In this document: positions 18,843 to 27,488 of the stretch, in pieces
How the letters are laid out: each line of letters begins with the position of its first letter
Numbering within the stretch: the stretch's first letter is position 1
Source of the DNA: Ectobacillus panaciterrae DSM 19096
GTDB taxonomy: Bacteria > Bacillota > Bacilli > Bacillales > Bacillaceae_G
Direction: 5' to 3'
DNA: 64,000 nucleotides
Assembly (NCBI RefSeq): GCF_000430785.1
Contig: NZ_AUMR01000003.1
Coordinates: 62,001-126,000, forward strand
The notes under the pieces: generated by a model
The model's database searches: none
What the model saw: the letters and a program-made list of their open reading frames with translations, nothing else
What the model was told of the DNA's origin: nothing
Translations under genes and position numbers: made by a program

Positions 18843-19613
18843 ATGAAGGACGGAAAGATCATTCAGCTTGAGGACCGCGTCCCGAAGCTGAAAAAAGCAA
18901 AAAGAAAAAAGAGCAACCGAAGACTGATTTTATATGTATCTATCCTATTCTTATTGGTTCTTTTTTTAATTTATTTTCGGTCTCCGCTCAGTAACATTGC
19001 GGATATTTCTGTTCAAGGCAACCATTATATGAGCAAGAAGGAAGTCTTGAAAGTGTCCGGCATTACATATGAAACTAGTTATTTTCGCGTGATACCCGAG
19101 CAAGCGCAAGAAAAGCTGGAAAAGCAAAATGAAGTGAAAAAGGCAACTGTTAAAAAACTATTTCCTAATAAAATCATGATTACTATTGAAGAATATAAAA
19201 CAACGGGATATATAAATAAGGAAGAAAAGCTGTACCCGCTTCTGGAAAACGGGAAAATACTCCCGGCCTTGCCAAGCAATGCGCTTCCGATTGCAGCGCC
19301 GCTATTGCTTCAGTTTGAGAAAGAAGACGCGATTCGGGAATTATCCGCTGAGCTGACGAAGCTGTCTCCCGGCATATTTCGTTCCATTTCTGAAATTCAC
19401 TTTGATCCAAAACCGTCCGATCCGCTCCATTTCATAATGTATATGAACGAAGGTTATAAGGTGAGTGCCACGGTTCAGGATTTTGCGAAAAAAATGGATG
19501 CATATCCGCTCATTATAAAGCAAATTAAGCAGGGATCCCAAGCGATCATTCACTTAGAAGTGGGAGCTTATATTGAATACTTAGATGCAGGGGGAAAACC
19601 TCATGAAAATTAA
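18843..19613 (+). CDS. divIB: Cell division protein DivIB (FtsQ)
   Basis: A 256-residue bitopic division protein. A basic cytoplasmic segment (KKAKRKKSNRR) precedes one membrane helix (about 29-47). A POTRA domain begins at IADISVQGNHYMSKKEVLKV, and the beta domain follows. It forms a complex with FtsL and DivIC and stabilises the divisome. CGGGAGGC precedes the ATG. It overlaps the next gene ylxW by 11 bases, so translation is probably coupled. Confidence 0.93.
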   Translation: MKDGKIIQLEDRVPKLKKAKRKKSNRRLILYVSILFLLVLFLIYFRSPLSNIADISVQGNHYMSKKEVLKVSGITYETSYFRVIPEQAQEKLEKQNEVKKATVKKLFPNKIMITIEEYKTTGYINKEEKLYPLLENGKILPALPSNALPIAAPLLLQFEKEDAIRELSAELTKLSPGIFRSISEIHFDPKPSDPLHFIMYMNEGYKVSATVQDFAKKMDAYPLIIKQIKQGSQAIIHLEVGAYIEYLDAGGKPHEN

Positions 19614-20295
19614 AGGACATTACGCGCTGCTTTCCCTTGTTTGCCTCGTGCTGGGCTTTATGATCGCTTATTCGTATTCTGTAACAGCAAAAAAAGAACC
19701 GCATGAGCAGCGGAACAGAGAGTGGGACCGGCAGTATAAGCTGCGCTCTATGCTCATTGAGCAGGAAAAAACAAATGCAAAGCTGCAGACGAAAGTGGCA
19801 GCACTGCAAGAAAACGTTCGGAATGAGGAAAAAAACATCGCGAGCCAGCAGGAGAAACTGTCCGACACAGTGAAAGAAGTCGAAGATTTGCGCATGTATT
19901 TAGGAAAGGTGAAAGTAAAAGGGCCGGGAGTGGAAATAACCTTAGCGGACGCTGCGAAAGTTCCCACCGACAAAAATGTAAACAATTATCTTGTTCATGA
20001 TGGACATATCCAAGCTGTATTAAATGAATTGTATGCAGCGGGAGCCAGCGCTGTTGCCATTAACGGCCAGCGGTTAACAAATCATTCCTTTGTAACATGT
20101 ATAGGGCCGGTTGTAAATGTAAATGGGACAGAGCATCCGGCACCGTTTGTCATTACTGCCATAGGCAATGCGGATGTATTGACAAAAGCATTGAATATAC
20201 GCAGCGGAGTCGTCGATCAGCTTATCAGGGATAACATTACTGTAAAGCTTCAAACGAAAACAGATATTGTACTAGAGCCGTATTATGAAAAGTAG
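19603..20295 (+). CDS. ylxW: YlxW, DUF881 family protein
   Basis: A 230-residue protein with one N-terminal membrane helix (about 7-25), a coiled coil (about 45-90, EQEKTNAKLQTKVAALQ) and the DUF881 domain. Family marks are VKGPGVEITLADA, VHDGHIQAVLNELYAAGASA and AINGQRL. ATG 19603 overlaps the divIB end and is preceded by GGGGGAAA. The cellular function is unknown; the gene sits between divIB and ftsA in Bacillus, with a DUF881 paralogue immediately after. Confidence 0.9.
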   Translation: MKIKGHYALLSLVCLVLGFMIAYSYSVTAKKEPHEQRNREWDRQYKLRSMLIEQEKTNAKLQTKVAALQENVRNEEKNIASQQEKLSDTVKEVEDLRMYLGKVKVKGPGVEITLADAAKVPTDKNVNNYLVHDGHIQAVLNELYAAGASAVAINGQRLTNHSFVTCIGPVVNVNGTEHPAPFVITAIGNADVLTKALNIRSGVVDQLIRDNITVKLQTKTDIVLEPYYEK

Positions 20296-20316
20296 ATGTG
20301 AAAAAGGTGAAAAAGA

Positions 20317-21027
20317 GTGAACAAAAAAAAGTGGAGTTTTACGTTAATCTCTTTAATTATCGGCTTTATGCTTGCTGTTCAATACGAAACGATTCAGCAT
20401 CCAAAAACAAAGGATACACGCGATGAATGGCAGCTTAAAGAAAGTTTGAAAACGGAACAAGAGCTGCAGGTTCAACTGATGAAGGAAACCAGAAAATATG
20501 AACAGCAGCTTGAAGGTTATAAAACAAAGCTTGAGGGAAGCAAAGAAGAAGCGCTTCAAAAGACACTACAGGACTTGAAAGAACAAGCGGGGCTTACAGA
20601 TGTGACCGGAGAAGGAATTACACTTCAGCTAAAACCGCTCTTCGGTGAAGCGGGATTGGGAAAAGCTCCTGGCGCCGTCTCGCCTCAACTGCTTCAGCGT
20701 TTAGTTAACGAACTGAATACATACGGAGCAACAGCAATTCAAATTGCAAATGAACGAATTGTACCTACAACCGCGATTCGGGATGTGAACGGAAGACTTT
20801 CGGTGAATAACACGCCGTTGCCCTCTTTGCCAATCGAGATTCGCGTTATTGCAAAGGATGCGCAAAAGCTATACGATCGCATGAAAGTATCAACCTCTTT
20901 CGACCACTTTGCGATTGACAATATTGAATTGGTTATGTCAAAGCCGTCAGAAGATATACATATACAAAAATACGATCATTCCATTCGTACGAATAATATG
21001 CAAGCAGCAGAAAGTGAGGGGAAATAG
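20317..21027 (+). CDS. ylxX: YlxX, DUF881 family protein
   Basis: A 236-residue paralogue of the preceding gene: membrane helix (about 8-22), coiled coil rich in K, E and Q (about 40-85) and the DUF881 domain (VTGEGITLQLKPL, then LVNELNTYGATAIQIANERI). It starts with GTG at 20317 after AAGGTGAAAA. Its function is not established. It is one base away from sbp, suggesting coupling. Confidence 0.88.
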   Translation: MNKKKWSFTLISLIIGFMLAVQYETIQHPKTKDTRDEWQLKESLKTEQELQVQLMKETRKYEQQLEGYKTKLEGSKEEALQKTLQDLKEQAGLTDVTGEGITLQLKPLFGEAGLGKAPGAVSPQLLQRLVNELNTYGATAIQIANERIVPTTAIRDVNGRLSVNNTPLPSLPIEIRVIAKDAQKLYDRMKVSTSFDHFAIDNIELVMSKPSEDIHIQKYDHSIRTNNMQAAESEGK

Positions 21028-21028
21028 C

Positions 21029-21379
21029 ATGTGGCTTCCCATCTTAGCATTAATTATTGGAGTCGCTCTCGGTTTAAGCTCTGATTTAGCGATCCCGGAA
21101 CAATATTCCAGCTATTTGTCCATCGCCATTCTTGCAGCGCTTGACACGCTGTTCGGAGGCGTGCGGGCTCATTTGCAAAATATGTATGATGAAGCCGTTT
21201 TTATTTCTGGTTTCTTTTTTAATATAATCCTAGCGGCAAGTTTAGCTTTTCTGGGAGTACATCTTGGTGTAGACTTATATTTAGCGGCAATATTCGCTTT
21301 TGGAGTGAGACTGTTCCAAAACATAGCTGTAATCCGCAGATTGGCTTTGGCGAAATGGATGGACACTAAACAAAAATAA
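21029..21379 (+). CDS. sbp: Small basic protein Sbp (DUF1290)
   Basis: A 116-residue membrane protein with three or four helices: MWLPILALIIGVALGL, YLSIAILAALDTLFGGVRA, FISGFFFNIILAASLAFLGV and a last one ending GVRLFQNIAVIRRL. This is the DUF1290 Sbp family, found just before ftsA in Bacillus. The start ATG 21029 follows GAGGGGAAA. Its role is unknown. It closes the murB-sbp stretch; ftsA follows after 128 bases. Confidence 0.9.
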   Translation: MWLPILALIIGVALGLSSDLAIPEQYSSYLSIAILAALDTLFGGVRAHLQNMYDEAVFISGFFFNIILAASLAFLGVHLGVDLYLAAIFAFGVRLFQNIAVIRRLALAKWMDTKQK

Positions 21380-21507
21380 GAAAAATATCCTTGCAAAAAA
21401 AGGGAAACGTATGGAAATGTTGAATATTTTTCTTATAAAAACAAAGCGACGATTGGTGTTCAATAGAGAGATTTTTATGATATAAATAAAAAAGGAGGTG
21501 CCAAGGT

Positions 21508-22785
21508 ATGAACAGCAACGAAATGTATGTTAGTCTTGACATCGGTACATCCCATGTTAAAGTTATCATTGGCGAGATGGTCAACGAGACTTTAAACATC
21601 ATTGGTGTTGGAAACGTAAAATCAAATGGCTTGAAAAAAGGCTCCATTGTTGACATAGATGAAACTGTACAATCTATTAAAAAAGCAATTGAACAAGCGG
21701 AACGTATGGTCGGTATGCATATTGAACGTATTGTGGTCGGAGTCGGAGCTAACCAAGTGCAGCTTCATCCTTGTCACGGAGTGGTCGCTGTCTCAAATGA
21801 AAATCGAGAAATTGGAAATGAGGATGTGCTGCGGGTATTAGAAGCTGCACAGGTTGTTTCCATTGCCCCAGAGCGGGAAATTATTGATGTAGTACCTCGG
21901 CAGTTTATTGTAGACGGCCTTGATGAAATTAATGATCCGCGCGGCATGATTGGAGTTCGCCTTGAAATGGAAGGAACTCTCGTTACCGGAGCGAAAACGC
22001 TTTTACATAATTTGCTTCGCTGCGTGGAGCGGGCAGGTCTTGAAATTATGGACATATGCTTGCAGCCGCTGGCAGCGGCAAGCCTTGCTCTTTCTAAAGA
22101 TGAGAAGAGCATGGGGGTAGCACTCATTGATATTGGCGGTGGCTCTACCACGCTGTCTGTATTTCAAGAAGGAGAGCTGAAGGTTACAAGCATATTGCCT
22201 ATCGGCGGCGATCATATCACAAAAGATATTGCGATAGGCTTTAAAACATCAACGGAAAATGCAGAGAAGCTCAAGCTTAAATATGGACATGCTTATTATG
22301 ATACTGCTTCTGAGGAAGAAGTGTTTACGGTGTCCGGCATGGGGAATGAACAGAACGAACAATTTTCACAAGTGGAATTATCTGATATCATTGAAGCAAG
22401 ATTAGAAGAAATTCTAATCTTTGTTCAACAGGAGCTGCGCCGTCTGGGCATTAAGCAGCTGCCAAACGGATACGTACTTACGGGCGGTGTTGCTTCTATG
22501 TCCGGAGTATTAGAATTGGCGCAAGAGGTGCTGCAAAACAGCGTCCGCATTGCGACTCCTGACTATATCGGTGTGCGTGAGCCGCAGTATACAATTGGTG
22601 TAGGACTGATTAAGAACGCTTATCAAAAAGCAAAACTAAGAGGAAAAGGGGTGCAGGAAAAGCAAGAGGTTTATGAACGCCGTATTCCTGCTCCTGTTTC
22701 ACAGCCAACGGCAAAGCCGAAGCCTCGCGAAGAAGAGCGAATGATTTCAAAGATGAAGAAAGTCATCCGCTACTTGTGGGATTAA
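21508..22785 (+). CDS. ftsA: Cell division protein FtsA
   Basis: A 425-residue actin-fold ATPase that tethers FtsZ to the membrane. It shows YVSLDIGTSHVKVIIGE (phosphate 1), the SHS2 1C domain, ALIDIGGGSTTLSVF (phosphate 2), GYVLTGGVASMSGV (adenosine) and a C-terminal amphipathic anchor, MISKMKKVIRYLWD. AAAGGAGGTG precedes the ATG. In the 128 bases upstream, AGGGAAA (21401) and GAAT (21422) are spaced like a sigma-H promoter, as known for B. subtilis ftsAZ. This promoter call is tentative. Confidence 0.97.
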   Translation: MNSNEMYVSLDIGTSHVKVIIGEMVNETLNIIGVGNVKSNGLKKGSIVDIDETVQSIKKAIEQAERMVGMHIERIVVGVGANQVQLHPCHGVVAVSNENREIGNEDVLRVLEAAQVVSIAPEREIIDVVPRQFIVDGLDEINDPRGMIGVRLEMEGTLVTGAKTLLHNLLRCVERAGLEIMDICLQPLAAASLALSKDEKSMGVALIDIGGGSTTLSVFQEGELKVTSILPIGGDHITKDIAIGFKTSTENAEKLKLKYGHAYYDTASEEEVFTVSGMGNEQNEQFSQVELSDIIEARLEEILIFVQQELRRLGIKQLPNGYVLTGGVASMSGVLELAQEVLQNSVRIATPDYIGVREPQYTIGVGLIKNAYQKAKLRGKGVQEKQEVYERRIPAPVSQPTAKPKPREEERMISKMKKVIRYLWD

Positions 22786-22824
22786 ATATGCGAAAGAAAA
22801 ATGAGGTTCTAGGAGGATTTTGAC

Positions 22825-23967
22825 ATGTTAGAGTTTGATACTACTCACGATCAATTAGCGAATATAAAAGTAATCGGCGTAGGCGGCGGAGGAAACAACG
22901 CTGTAAACCGAATGATTGAGCACGGTGTACAGGGTGTTGATTTTATTGCCGTAAATACAGATGCACAAGCTTTGAATCTATCGAAAGCTGAAACGAAAAT
23001 GCAAATCGGCGGAAAGCTGACACGCGGACTCGGTGCAGGTGCCAACCCGGAAGTCGGAAAAAAGGCCGCTGAGGAAAGCAAAGAACAAATCCAAGAAGCA
23101 CTTCGCGGCGCGGATATGGTGTTTGTAACAGCTGGAATGGGCGGCGGTACAGGTACTGGTGCAGCACCTGTTATTGCACAGGTGGCAAAAGAACTAGGCG
23201 CCTTGACGGTAGGCGTGGTAACTCGTCCATTTACGTTTGAAGGCCGTAAGCGTGCAAACCAGGCGCAATCTGGAATTGCCGCGTTCAAAGAAAATGTTGA
23301 TACTTTAATTGTAATTCCAAATGACAGATTGCTAGAGATTGTAGATAAGAATACGCCGATGCTCGAGGCGTTCCGTGAAGCGGATAACGTATTGCGCCAA
23401 GGTGTACAAGGGATTTCTGACTTAATTGCTGTACCTGGTCTCATCAACCTTGACTTTGCCGATGTGAAGACAATTATGTCTAACAAAGGTTCAGCTCTAA
23501 TGGGGATTGGGGTAGGAACAGGCGAAAACCGTGCTGCTGAAGCCTCTAAGCGTGCTATTTCCAGTCCGCTTCTTGAAACATCTATTGATGGTGCACAAGG
23601 CGTGCTCATGAATATTACGGGCGGAACAAACTTAAGCTTATATGAAGTGCAGGAAGCAGCTGATATCGTAGCTTCTGCGTCAGACTTGGAAGTAAATATG
23701 ATTTTCGGTTCCGTAATTAACGAAAACTTAAAAGATGAAATTATCGTAACGGTTATCGCAACCGGATTTGATGACAGCATCACAGCACAGCCGCAAAAAC
23801 CGCTCGTGCGCCCGGCAACAACTGCTCCGACACCAACACCAGCGCCTCAGCCGGTGCCGCAAGCGAAGCCGCGCGAAGTAAAGCGTGAAGAACCTGTCAT
23901 CGAACGTAATCCGCAGGTTGAAGACATAGATATTCCTGCATTTTTGCGCAACCGCCGCAGACGATAA
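22825..23967 (+). CDS. ftsZ: Cell division protein FtsZ
   Basis: A 380-residue tubulin homologue. The GTP-binding signature GGGTGTG lies near residues 106-112, preceded by [13 protein letters not shown]. The T7 loop is [14 protein letters not shown] variable proline- and alanine-rich linker (about 320-360) leads to the conserved C-terminal peptide [15 protein letters not shown] that binds FtsA, SepF and EzrA. TAGGAGGA precedes the ATG. It ends the dcw transcription unit with a strong terminator. Confidence 0.99.
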   Translation: MLEFDTTHDQLANIKVIGVGGGGNNAVNRMIEHGVQGVDFIAVNTDAQALNLSKAETKMQIGGKLTRGLGAGANPEVGKKAAEESKEQIQEALRGADMVFVTAGMGGGTGTGAAPVIAQVAKELGALTVGVVTRPFTFEGRKRANQAQSGIAAFKENVDTLIVIPNDRLLEIVDKNTPMLEAFREADNVLRQGVQGISDLIAVPGLINLDFADVKTIMSNKGSALMGIGVGTGENRAAEASKRAISSPLLETSIDGAQGVLMNITGGTNLSLYEVQEAADIVASASDLEVNMIFGSVINENLKDEIIVTVIATGFDDSITAQPQKPLVRPATTAPTPTPAPQPVPQAKPREVKREEPVIERNPQVEDIDIPAFLRNRRRR

Positions 23968-23969
23968 AA

Positions 23970-24000
23970 AAAGAAAGGCCCTCGGGTCTTTCTTTTTTTT
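23970..24000 (+). terminator. Rho-independent terminator after ftsZ
   Basis: AAAGAAAGGCCC pairs with GGGTCTTTCTTT (one G-U pair), followed by a run of T. Confidence 0.9.
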
Positions 24001-24038
24001 ATAAAGTAAAAAAGTATGAAATTCCGCAGCAATACTTT

Positions 24039-24205
24039 CCTGTGTTTACACCACTCGCAGTATACGATAAACAAAAGAATCAACCTGTATGTTTCGTTAC
24101 AAACACAGGGAGGACGTCTAAAAGGGTTTGCTCGTTAACGCAGCTGGCGCACTATGTCCATCTAAAAAAGGACTGAGCACGGGCGTTTTCCTGTGCTCGT
24201 TTTTT
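24039..24205 (+). other. Structured, terminator-ended intergenic stretch between ftsZ and spoIIGA
   Basis: The stretch has inverted arms CCTGTGTTT (24039-24047) and AAACACAGG (24101-24109), a GGGAGGACG ribosome-site-like sequence, GTCC/GGAC arms near 24158-24173, and a strong terminator (GAGCACGGG at 24175 with CCTGTGCTC at 24190, then TTTTTT). No promoter or conserved ORF was recognised. It could be a small RNA, a short leader or a decayed gene. Confidence 0.4.
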
Positions 24206-24269
24206 CTGATGTGCACATGACACAATATCTCTTAATACAGCAAAATAACAAAGAAATTCACAACATGAA

Positions 24270-24303
24270 TTGACAGACTTTACCATTGCTTGTGCATTAT
24301 ACT
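24270..24303 (+). promoter_or_regulatory. spoIIG operon promoter (sigma-A, Spo0A-activated type)
   Basis: TTGACA (24270-24275) and TATACT (24298-24303) are near-consensus but separated by exactly 22 bases. The B. subtilis spoIIG promoter is known for this overlong spacer, which makes it depend on phosphorylated Spo0A bound next to the -35. TTCACA and TGACAG sequences around 24257-24276 loosely resemble Spo0A boxes. Confidence 0.8.
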
Positions 24304-24335
24304 AGTTTCAACCGACACCAAAAAGAGGTGAGCGT

Positions 24336-25244
24336 TTGGTTGTATATGCCGATGTGATTTGGCTTTTGAATGTATGTATTGATTTTCTTCTGCTTTTGCT
24401 GACAGCGGTCATACTCAAACGAAAGGCAAAAAAATGGCGTCTTCTCGCAGGAGCGCTGCTTGGCTCTTCTATCGTCATTTTTACATTTACTCCTTTCGCC
24501 TATGCTATGACGCATCCAGTCACAAAAATTTTTTACTCTATTGCAATTGTGTATGCTGCATTTGGTTTTACTCGCGTGCGCACCTTTGTACAAACGCTTT
24601 TTATGTTTTATTTTGTAACGTTTATGGTTGGAGGAGGTCTGATTGGTCTTCATTTTTTTGTGCAGGCAAGTCCCTCTATAAGCGAAGCTGCTTCTGTAAA
24701 AACTGCTTCATTCGGAGACCCTGTCAGCTGGTTGTTTGTTTGTGTCGGATTTCCTGTTATCTACTATTTTTCCAAAAAGCGAATCGGAGATATAGAGATT
24801 ACGAAAATTCGATACGAGCACATTGTGAAGGTTGAGCTGGTCATAGGCGATATGCAAGCAGAGCTGAGCGGGTTGATTGACAATGGAAACCAGCTGTATG
24901 ATCCGCTTACGAAGACGCCCGTTATGATTGTCGAGGTGTCAGAGACGAAGAATTTGTTTCCAGAGTGGCTGCAGGAGCAAGCCAAGAAAGTTACTCATTT
25001 TCCGAATTTGGATGATGAAAACTCAGAATGGATGAAACGACTGCGCATCATACCTTACCGCGGCATCGGACAAAGCAATCAATTCCTATTGGCTGTGAAG
25101 CCGGATGCCGTTCGCATTCATAAAGACGGCGAGGTGCTTTCCGTTCATCATGTGCTCGTAGGATTAAGCCATACGAAGCTATCATCTGATAATGAGTATA
25201 CATGCATCATTCATCCAAAGATGCTGTTATCAACGACTGCTTAA
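24336..25244 (+). CDS. spoIIGA: Sporulation sigma-E factor-processing protease SpoIIGA
   Basis: A 302-residue membrane aspartic protease that cleaves pro-sigma-E after the SpoIIR signal from the forespore. The N-terminal half has about five membrane helices, starting at [20 protein letters not shown]. The C-terminal half holds the catalytic element [21 protein letters not shown], with the active aspartate in LIDNGN. A TTG start at 24336 follows AGAGGTG. It lies downstream of the 22-bp-spacer promoter and directly upstream of its substrate gene sigE. Confidence 0.96.
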   Translation: MVVYADVIWLLNVCIDFLLLLLTAVILKRKAKKWRLLAGALLGSSIVIFTFTPFAYAMTHPVTKIFYSIAIVYAAFGFTRVRTFVQTLFMFYFVTFMVGGGLIGLHFFVQASPSISEAASVKTASFGDPVSWLFVCVGFPVIYYFSKKRIGDIEITKIRYEHIVKVELVIGDMQAELSGLIDNGNQLYDPLTKTPVMIVEVSETKNLFPEWLQEQAKKVTHFPNLDDENSEWMKRLRIIPYRGIGQSNQFLLAVKPDAVRIHKDGEVLSVHHVLVGLSHTKLSSDNEYTCIIHPKMLLSTTA

Positions 25245-25269
25245 AACTTTGTTGATAGGGGGAAAACGC

Positions 25270-25989
25270 ATGAGAAAGCTAAAGCTGCATTTAACGTATC
25301 TACTGTATAAAATATTATGGAAATTGGGAATTAAGACCGATGAAATTTATTATATCGGCGGGAGTGAAGCGCTGCCGCCGCCATTAACAAAAGATGAAGA
25401 AGAGCTGCTTTTGCGAAAGCTGCCAAAAGGAGACGAAGCAGCTCGCTCGCTTCTGATTGAGCGCAATCTGCGTCTTGTCGTCTACATAGCACGAAAATTT
25501 GAAAATACAGGTATTAATATTGAGGATTTAATCAGCATTGGTACAATTGGTCTCATTAAAGCTGTTAATACTTTTAATCCAGAGAAGAAAATTAAATTGG
25601 CGACATATGCATCGCGCTGTATCGAAAATGAGATTTTGATGCATTTGCGAAGAAATAATAAAAATCGTTCCGAGGTATCGTTTGATGAACCTCTGAATAT
25701 TGATTGGGACGGCAATGAACTGCTTCTGTCCGATGTTTTGGGCACAGAGGATGATATCATTACAAAGGATTTGGAAGCAAACGTTAACAGACATTTATTG
25801 TTAAAAGCATTACATCAATTGAATGATCGGGAAAAGCAAATCATGGAACTGCGGTTCGGTCTTGACGGCAGTGAAGAAAAAACACAAAAGGATGTTGCGG
25901 ATATGCTTGGCATTTCCCAATCCTATATTTCACGCTTAGAGAAGCGAATCATCAAGCGCCTTCGCAAAGAATTTAACAAAATGGTCTAA
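25270..25989 (+). CDS. sigE: RNA polymerase sporulation factor pro-sigma-E
   Basis: 239 residues, identical in length to B. subtilis SigE. The N-terminal pro-sequence ([20 protein letters not shown]) is an amphipathic membrane-binding helix. It is removed by SpoIIGA near [15 protein letters not shown], about residue 27. Region 2 follows ([37 protein letters not shown]), then region 4 with the helix-turn-helix [20 protein letters not shown]. Sigma-E drives mother-cell genes early in sporulation. ATG 25270 follows AGGGGGAAAA. Confidence 0.98.
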   Translation: MRKLKLHLTYLLYKILWKLGIKTDEIYYIGGSEALPPPLTKDEEELLLRKLPKGDEAARSLLIERNLRLVVYIARKFENTGINIEDLISIGTIGLIKAVNTFNPEKKIKLATYASRCIENEILMHLRRNNKNRSEVSFDEPLNIDWDGNELLLSDVLGTEDDIITKDLEANVNRHLLLKALHQLNDREKQIMELRFGLDGSEEKTQKDVADMLGISQSYISRLEKRIIKRLRKEFNKMV

Positions 25990-25999
25990 CAAGGCTTGT

Positions 26000-26027
26000 G
26001 CATAAAATTCCCTCTGCAGGAGATACT
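26000..26027 (+). promoter_or_regulatory. Sigma-F/sigma-G-type promoter of sigG
   Basis: GCATA (26000-26004), 14 bases, then GGAGATACT (26019-26027). This fits the forespore consensus GYWTA and GGNNANANT. B. subtilis sigG has a sigma-F promoter in the same place, between sigE and sigG. Confidence 0.75.
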
Positions 26028-26064
26028 TTACACTGTACAGCAACTCCCAGTAGGAGGGAAGACA

Positions 26065-26844
26065 TTGACACGAAACAAGGTAGAAATTTGCGGCGTAGAT
26101 ACATCTAAACTTCCAGTACTGAAAAACGATGAAATGCGAAAGCTGTTTCAAGAGATGCAATCCGGTGAAACGAGCGCAAGGGAAAAGCTTGTAAACGGAA
26201 ACTTGCGACTTGTACTAAGCGTCATCCAGCGGTTCAACAACAGAGGGGAGTTTGTTGACGATTTATTTCAAGTCGGCTGCATCGGCCTTATGAAATCTAT
26301 TGATAATTTTGACCTGAGTCAAAATGTCAAATTTTCAACATATGCTGTACCGATGATTATCGGAGAAATTCGAAGATATTTACGTGACAATAATCCCATT
26401 CGCGTGTCCCGTTCGCTGCGGGATATCGCCTATAAGGCACTGCAAGTAAGAGAAAAGCTTATGGCGGAAAATTCTAAAGAACCGACAGCGATGGACATCG
26501 CCGAAGTGCTTGGCGTAACACATGAAGAAATTGTGTTTGCTTTGGATGCCATTCAAGATCCTGTATCCTTATTTGAACCTATCTATAACGATGGCGGCGA
26601 CCCGATTTTTGTGATGGATCAGCTGAGTGATGATCGGCAGCGCGATGAACAATGGGTGGAAGAACTTGCTTTAAAAGAAGGAATGAAGCGGCTTAATGAC
26701 CGTGAAAAAATGATTATCCGCAAGCGTTTCTTTCAAGGAAAAACACAAATGGAAGTTGCAGAAGAAATCGGCATCTCGCAAGCACAAGTATCCCGTCTTG
26801 AAAAATCTGCAATTAAACAAATGAACAAAACGATTCAAGGATAG
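26065..26844 (+). CDS. sigG: RNA polymerase sporulation factor sigma-G
   Basis: 259 residues, starting with TTG at 26065 after AGGAGGGAA. The opening TRNKVEICGVDTSKLPVLKN is characteristic of SigG. Region 2 (LRLVLSVIQRFNNRGEFVDD, LFQVGCIGLMKSIDNFDLS) and region 4 (TQMEVAEEIGISQAQVSRLE) are intact. Sigma-G directs late forespore genes after engulfment. It has its own forespore-type promoter in the 75-base gap after sigE. The frame is open to 25996, but the TTG matches the family start. Confidence 0.98.
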   Translation: MTRNKVEICGVDTSKLPVLKNDEMRKLFQEMQSGETSAREKLVNGNLRLVLSVIQRFNNRGEFVDDLFQVGCIGLMKSIDNFDLSQNVKFSTYAVPMIIGEIRRYLRDNNPIRVSRSLRDIAYKALQVREKLMAENSKEPTAMDIAEVLGVTHEEIVFALDAIQDPVSLFEPIYNDGGDPIFVMDQLSDDRQRDEQWVEELALKEGMKRLNDREKMIIRKRFFQGKTQMEVAEEIGISQAQVSRLEKSAIKQMNKTIQG

Positions 26845-26846
26845 GC

Positions 26847-26878
26847 AGCCTTACCTTTTACAGGTGAGGCTTTCTTAT
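26847..26878 (+). terminator. Terminator after sigG
   Basis: AGCCTTACC pairs with GGTGAGGCT (one wobble) across a seven-base loop, followed by TTTCTTATT. The T tail is interrupted, so strength is moderate. Confidence 0.65.
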
Positions 26879-26879
26879 T

Positions 26880-27051
26880 GTCTAGCTCCGCCGGCTTCGC
26901 TTTTCGTGATGTCCAGCTCCGCCGGCTAGGCGCTGCCACCAGAGGTTCTCGCCCGCACAAAAGCAAAAAGCGCTTTTGAGGGGCGAGAACCTCTGGTTCT
27001 GCGCCTGAACGAGCCGGCTCCGCTTTTCGTGATGTCCAGCTCCGCTTTTCT
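26880..27051 (+). repeat. Intergenic repeat, GTCTAGCTCC...GAACGAGCCGG family, copy 2
   Basis: It opens GTCTAGCTCCGCCGGC and closes CTGAACGAGCCGGCTCCGC. Inside is a perfect 16-base inverted repeat, CCAGAGGTTCTCGCCC (26939-26954) and its complement (26981-26996), with a smaller AAAAGC/GCTTTT hairpin at the tip. TGATGTCCAGCTCCGC occurs twice, at both ends, suggesting internal duplication. It follows the sigG terminator. Confidence 0.8.
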
Positions 27052-27106
27052 TATTTCATAGGAAGAATATTTAAAACATATAATGGTTACAAAAGGAGAG
27101 GATGAG

Positions 27107-27385
27107 ATGATTCGTATATCCGATTTTCAAATGAAGGATGTTGTGAATGTGTCTGACGGGAAAAAACTGGGTAATATCGGAGACATTGATATTGATGTGA
27201 ATACAGGAAAAATTCAGGCGGTCATCATTGCTAAACAGGGGAAAATGCTTGGTTTGTTCGGAAAAGAAGAAGAGATTGTGATTCCGTGGCGGCAAATCGT
27301 AAAAATTGGAGAAGATGTGATTCTTGTTCGGGCACAAAATAATCAAATCTCACCGGAAAATACTCAAACTACGACATTTTCGTAA
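27107..27385 (+). CDS. ylmC: YlmC/YmxH family sporulation protein (PRC-barrel)
   Basis: A 92-residue protein of the YlmC/YmxH PRC-barrel family: MIRISDFQMKDVVNVSDGKK, then GNIGDIDIDVNTGKIQAVII and IPWRQIVKIGEDVILV. The start ATG 27107 follows AAAAGGAGAGG at a good distance. Its molecular role is unknown, though family members are linked to sporulation by distribution. It is followed by a hairpin terminator just before ylmD. Confidence 0.88.
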   Translation: MIRISDFQMKDVVNVSDGKKLGNIGDIDIDVNTGKIQAVIIAKQGKMLGLFGKEEEIVIPWRQIVKIGEDVILVRAQNNQISPENTQTTTFS

Positions 27386-27433
27386 AAAATATTACAATTT
27401 CTTCTTTCTTTTATATTGTCATTATGGAAAAAT

Positions 27434-27473
27434 AAAAGTATGGTAAAATAGACAAGAAGTACCATACTTTTTT
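27434..27473 (+). terminator. Hairpin terminator between ylmC and ylmD
   Basis: AAAAGTATGGTA (27434-27445) pairs perfectly with TACCATACTTTT (27460-27471), with a 14-base loop and a T tail. The ylmD ribosome site starts within a few bases of the T run, so the hairpin could also act on ylmD translation. Confidence 0.75.
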
Positions 27474-27488
27474 GGGGTGAGCCGTTTT

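Noticed and set aside
22851-23783. Long (310-codon) open frame antisense to ftsZ
   Set aside because: It is the mirror of a highly conserved, codon-biased gene. The translation is serine-, isoleucine- and proline-rich without any family motif, and it has no ribosome site.
24434-24835. 133-codon frame inside spoIIGA
   Set aside because: It overlaps the membrane part of spoIIGA in another frame. The cysteine- and arginine-rich translation is typical of a shadow frame.
26881-27055. Possible riboswitch in the sigG-ylmC gap
   Set aside because: The hairpins belong to the dispersed GTCTAGCTCC repeat, which also occurs at two unrelated loci, so it is not a leader of ylmC.
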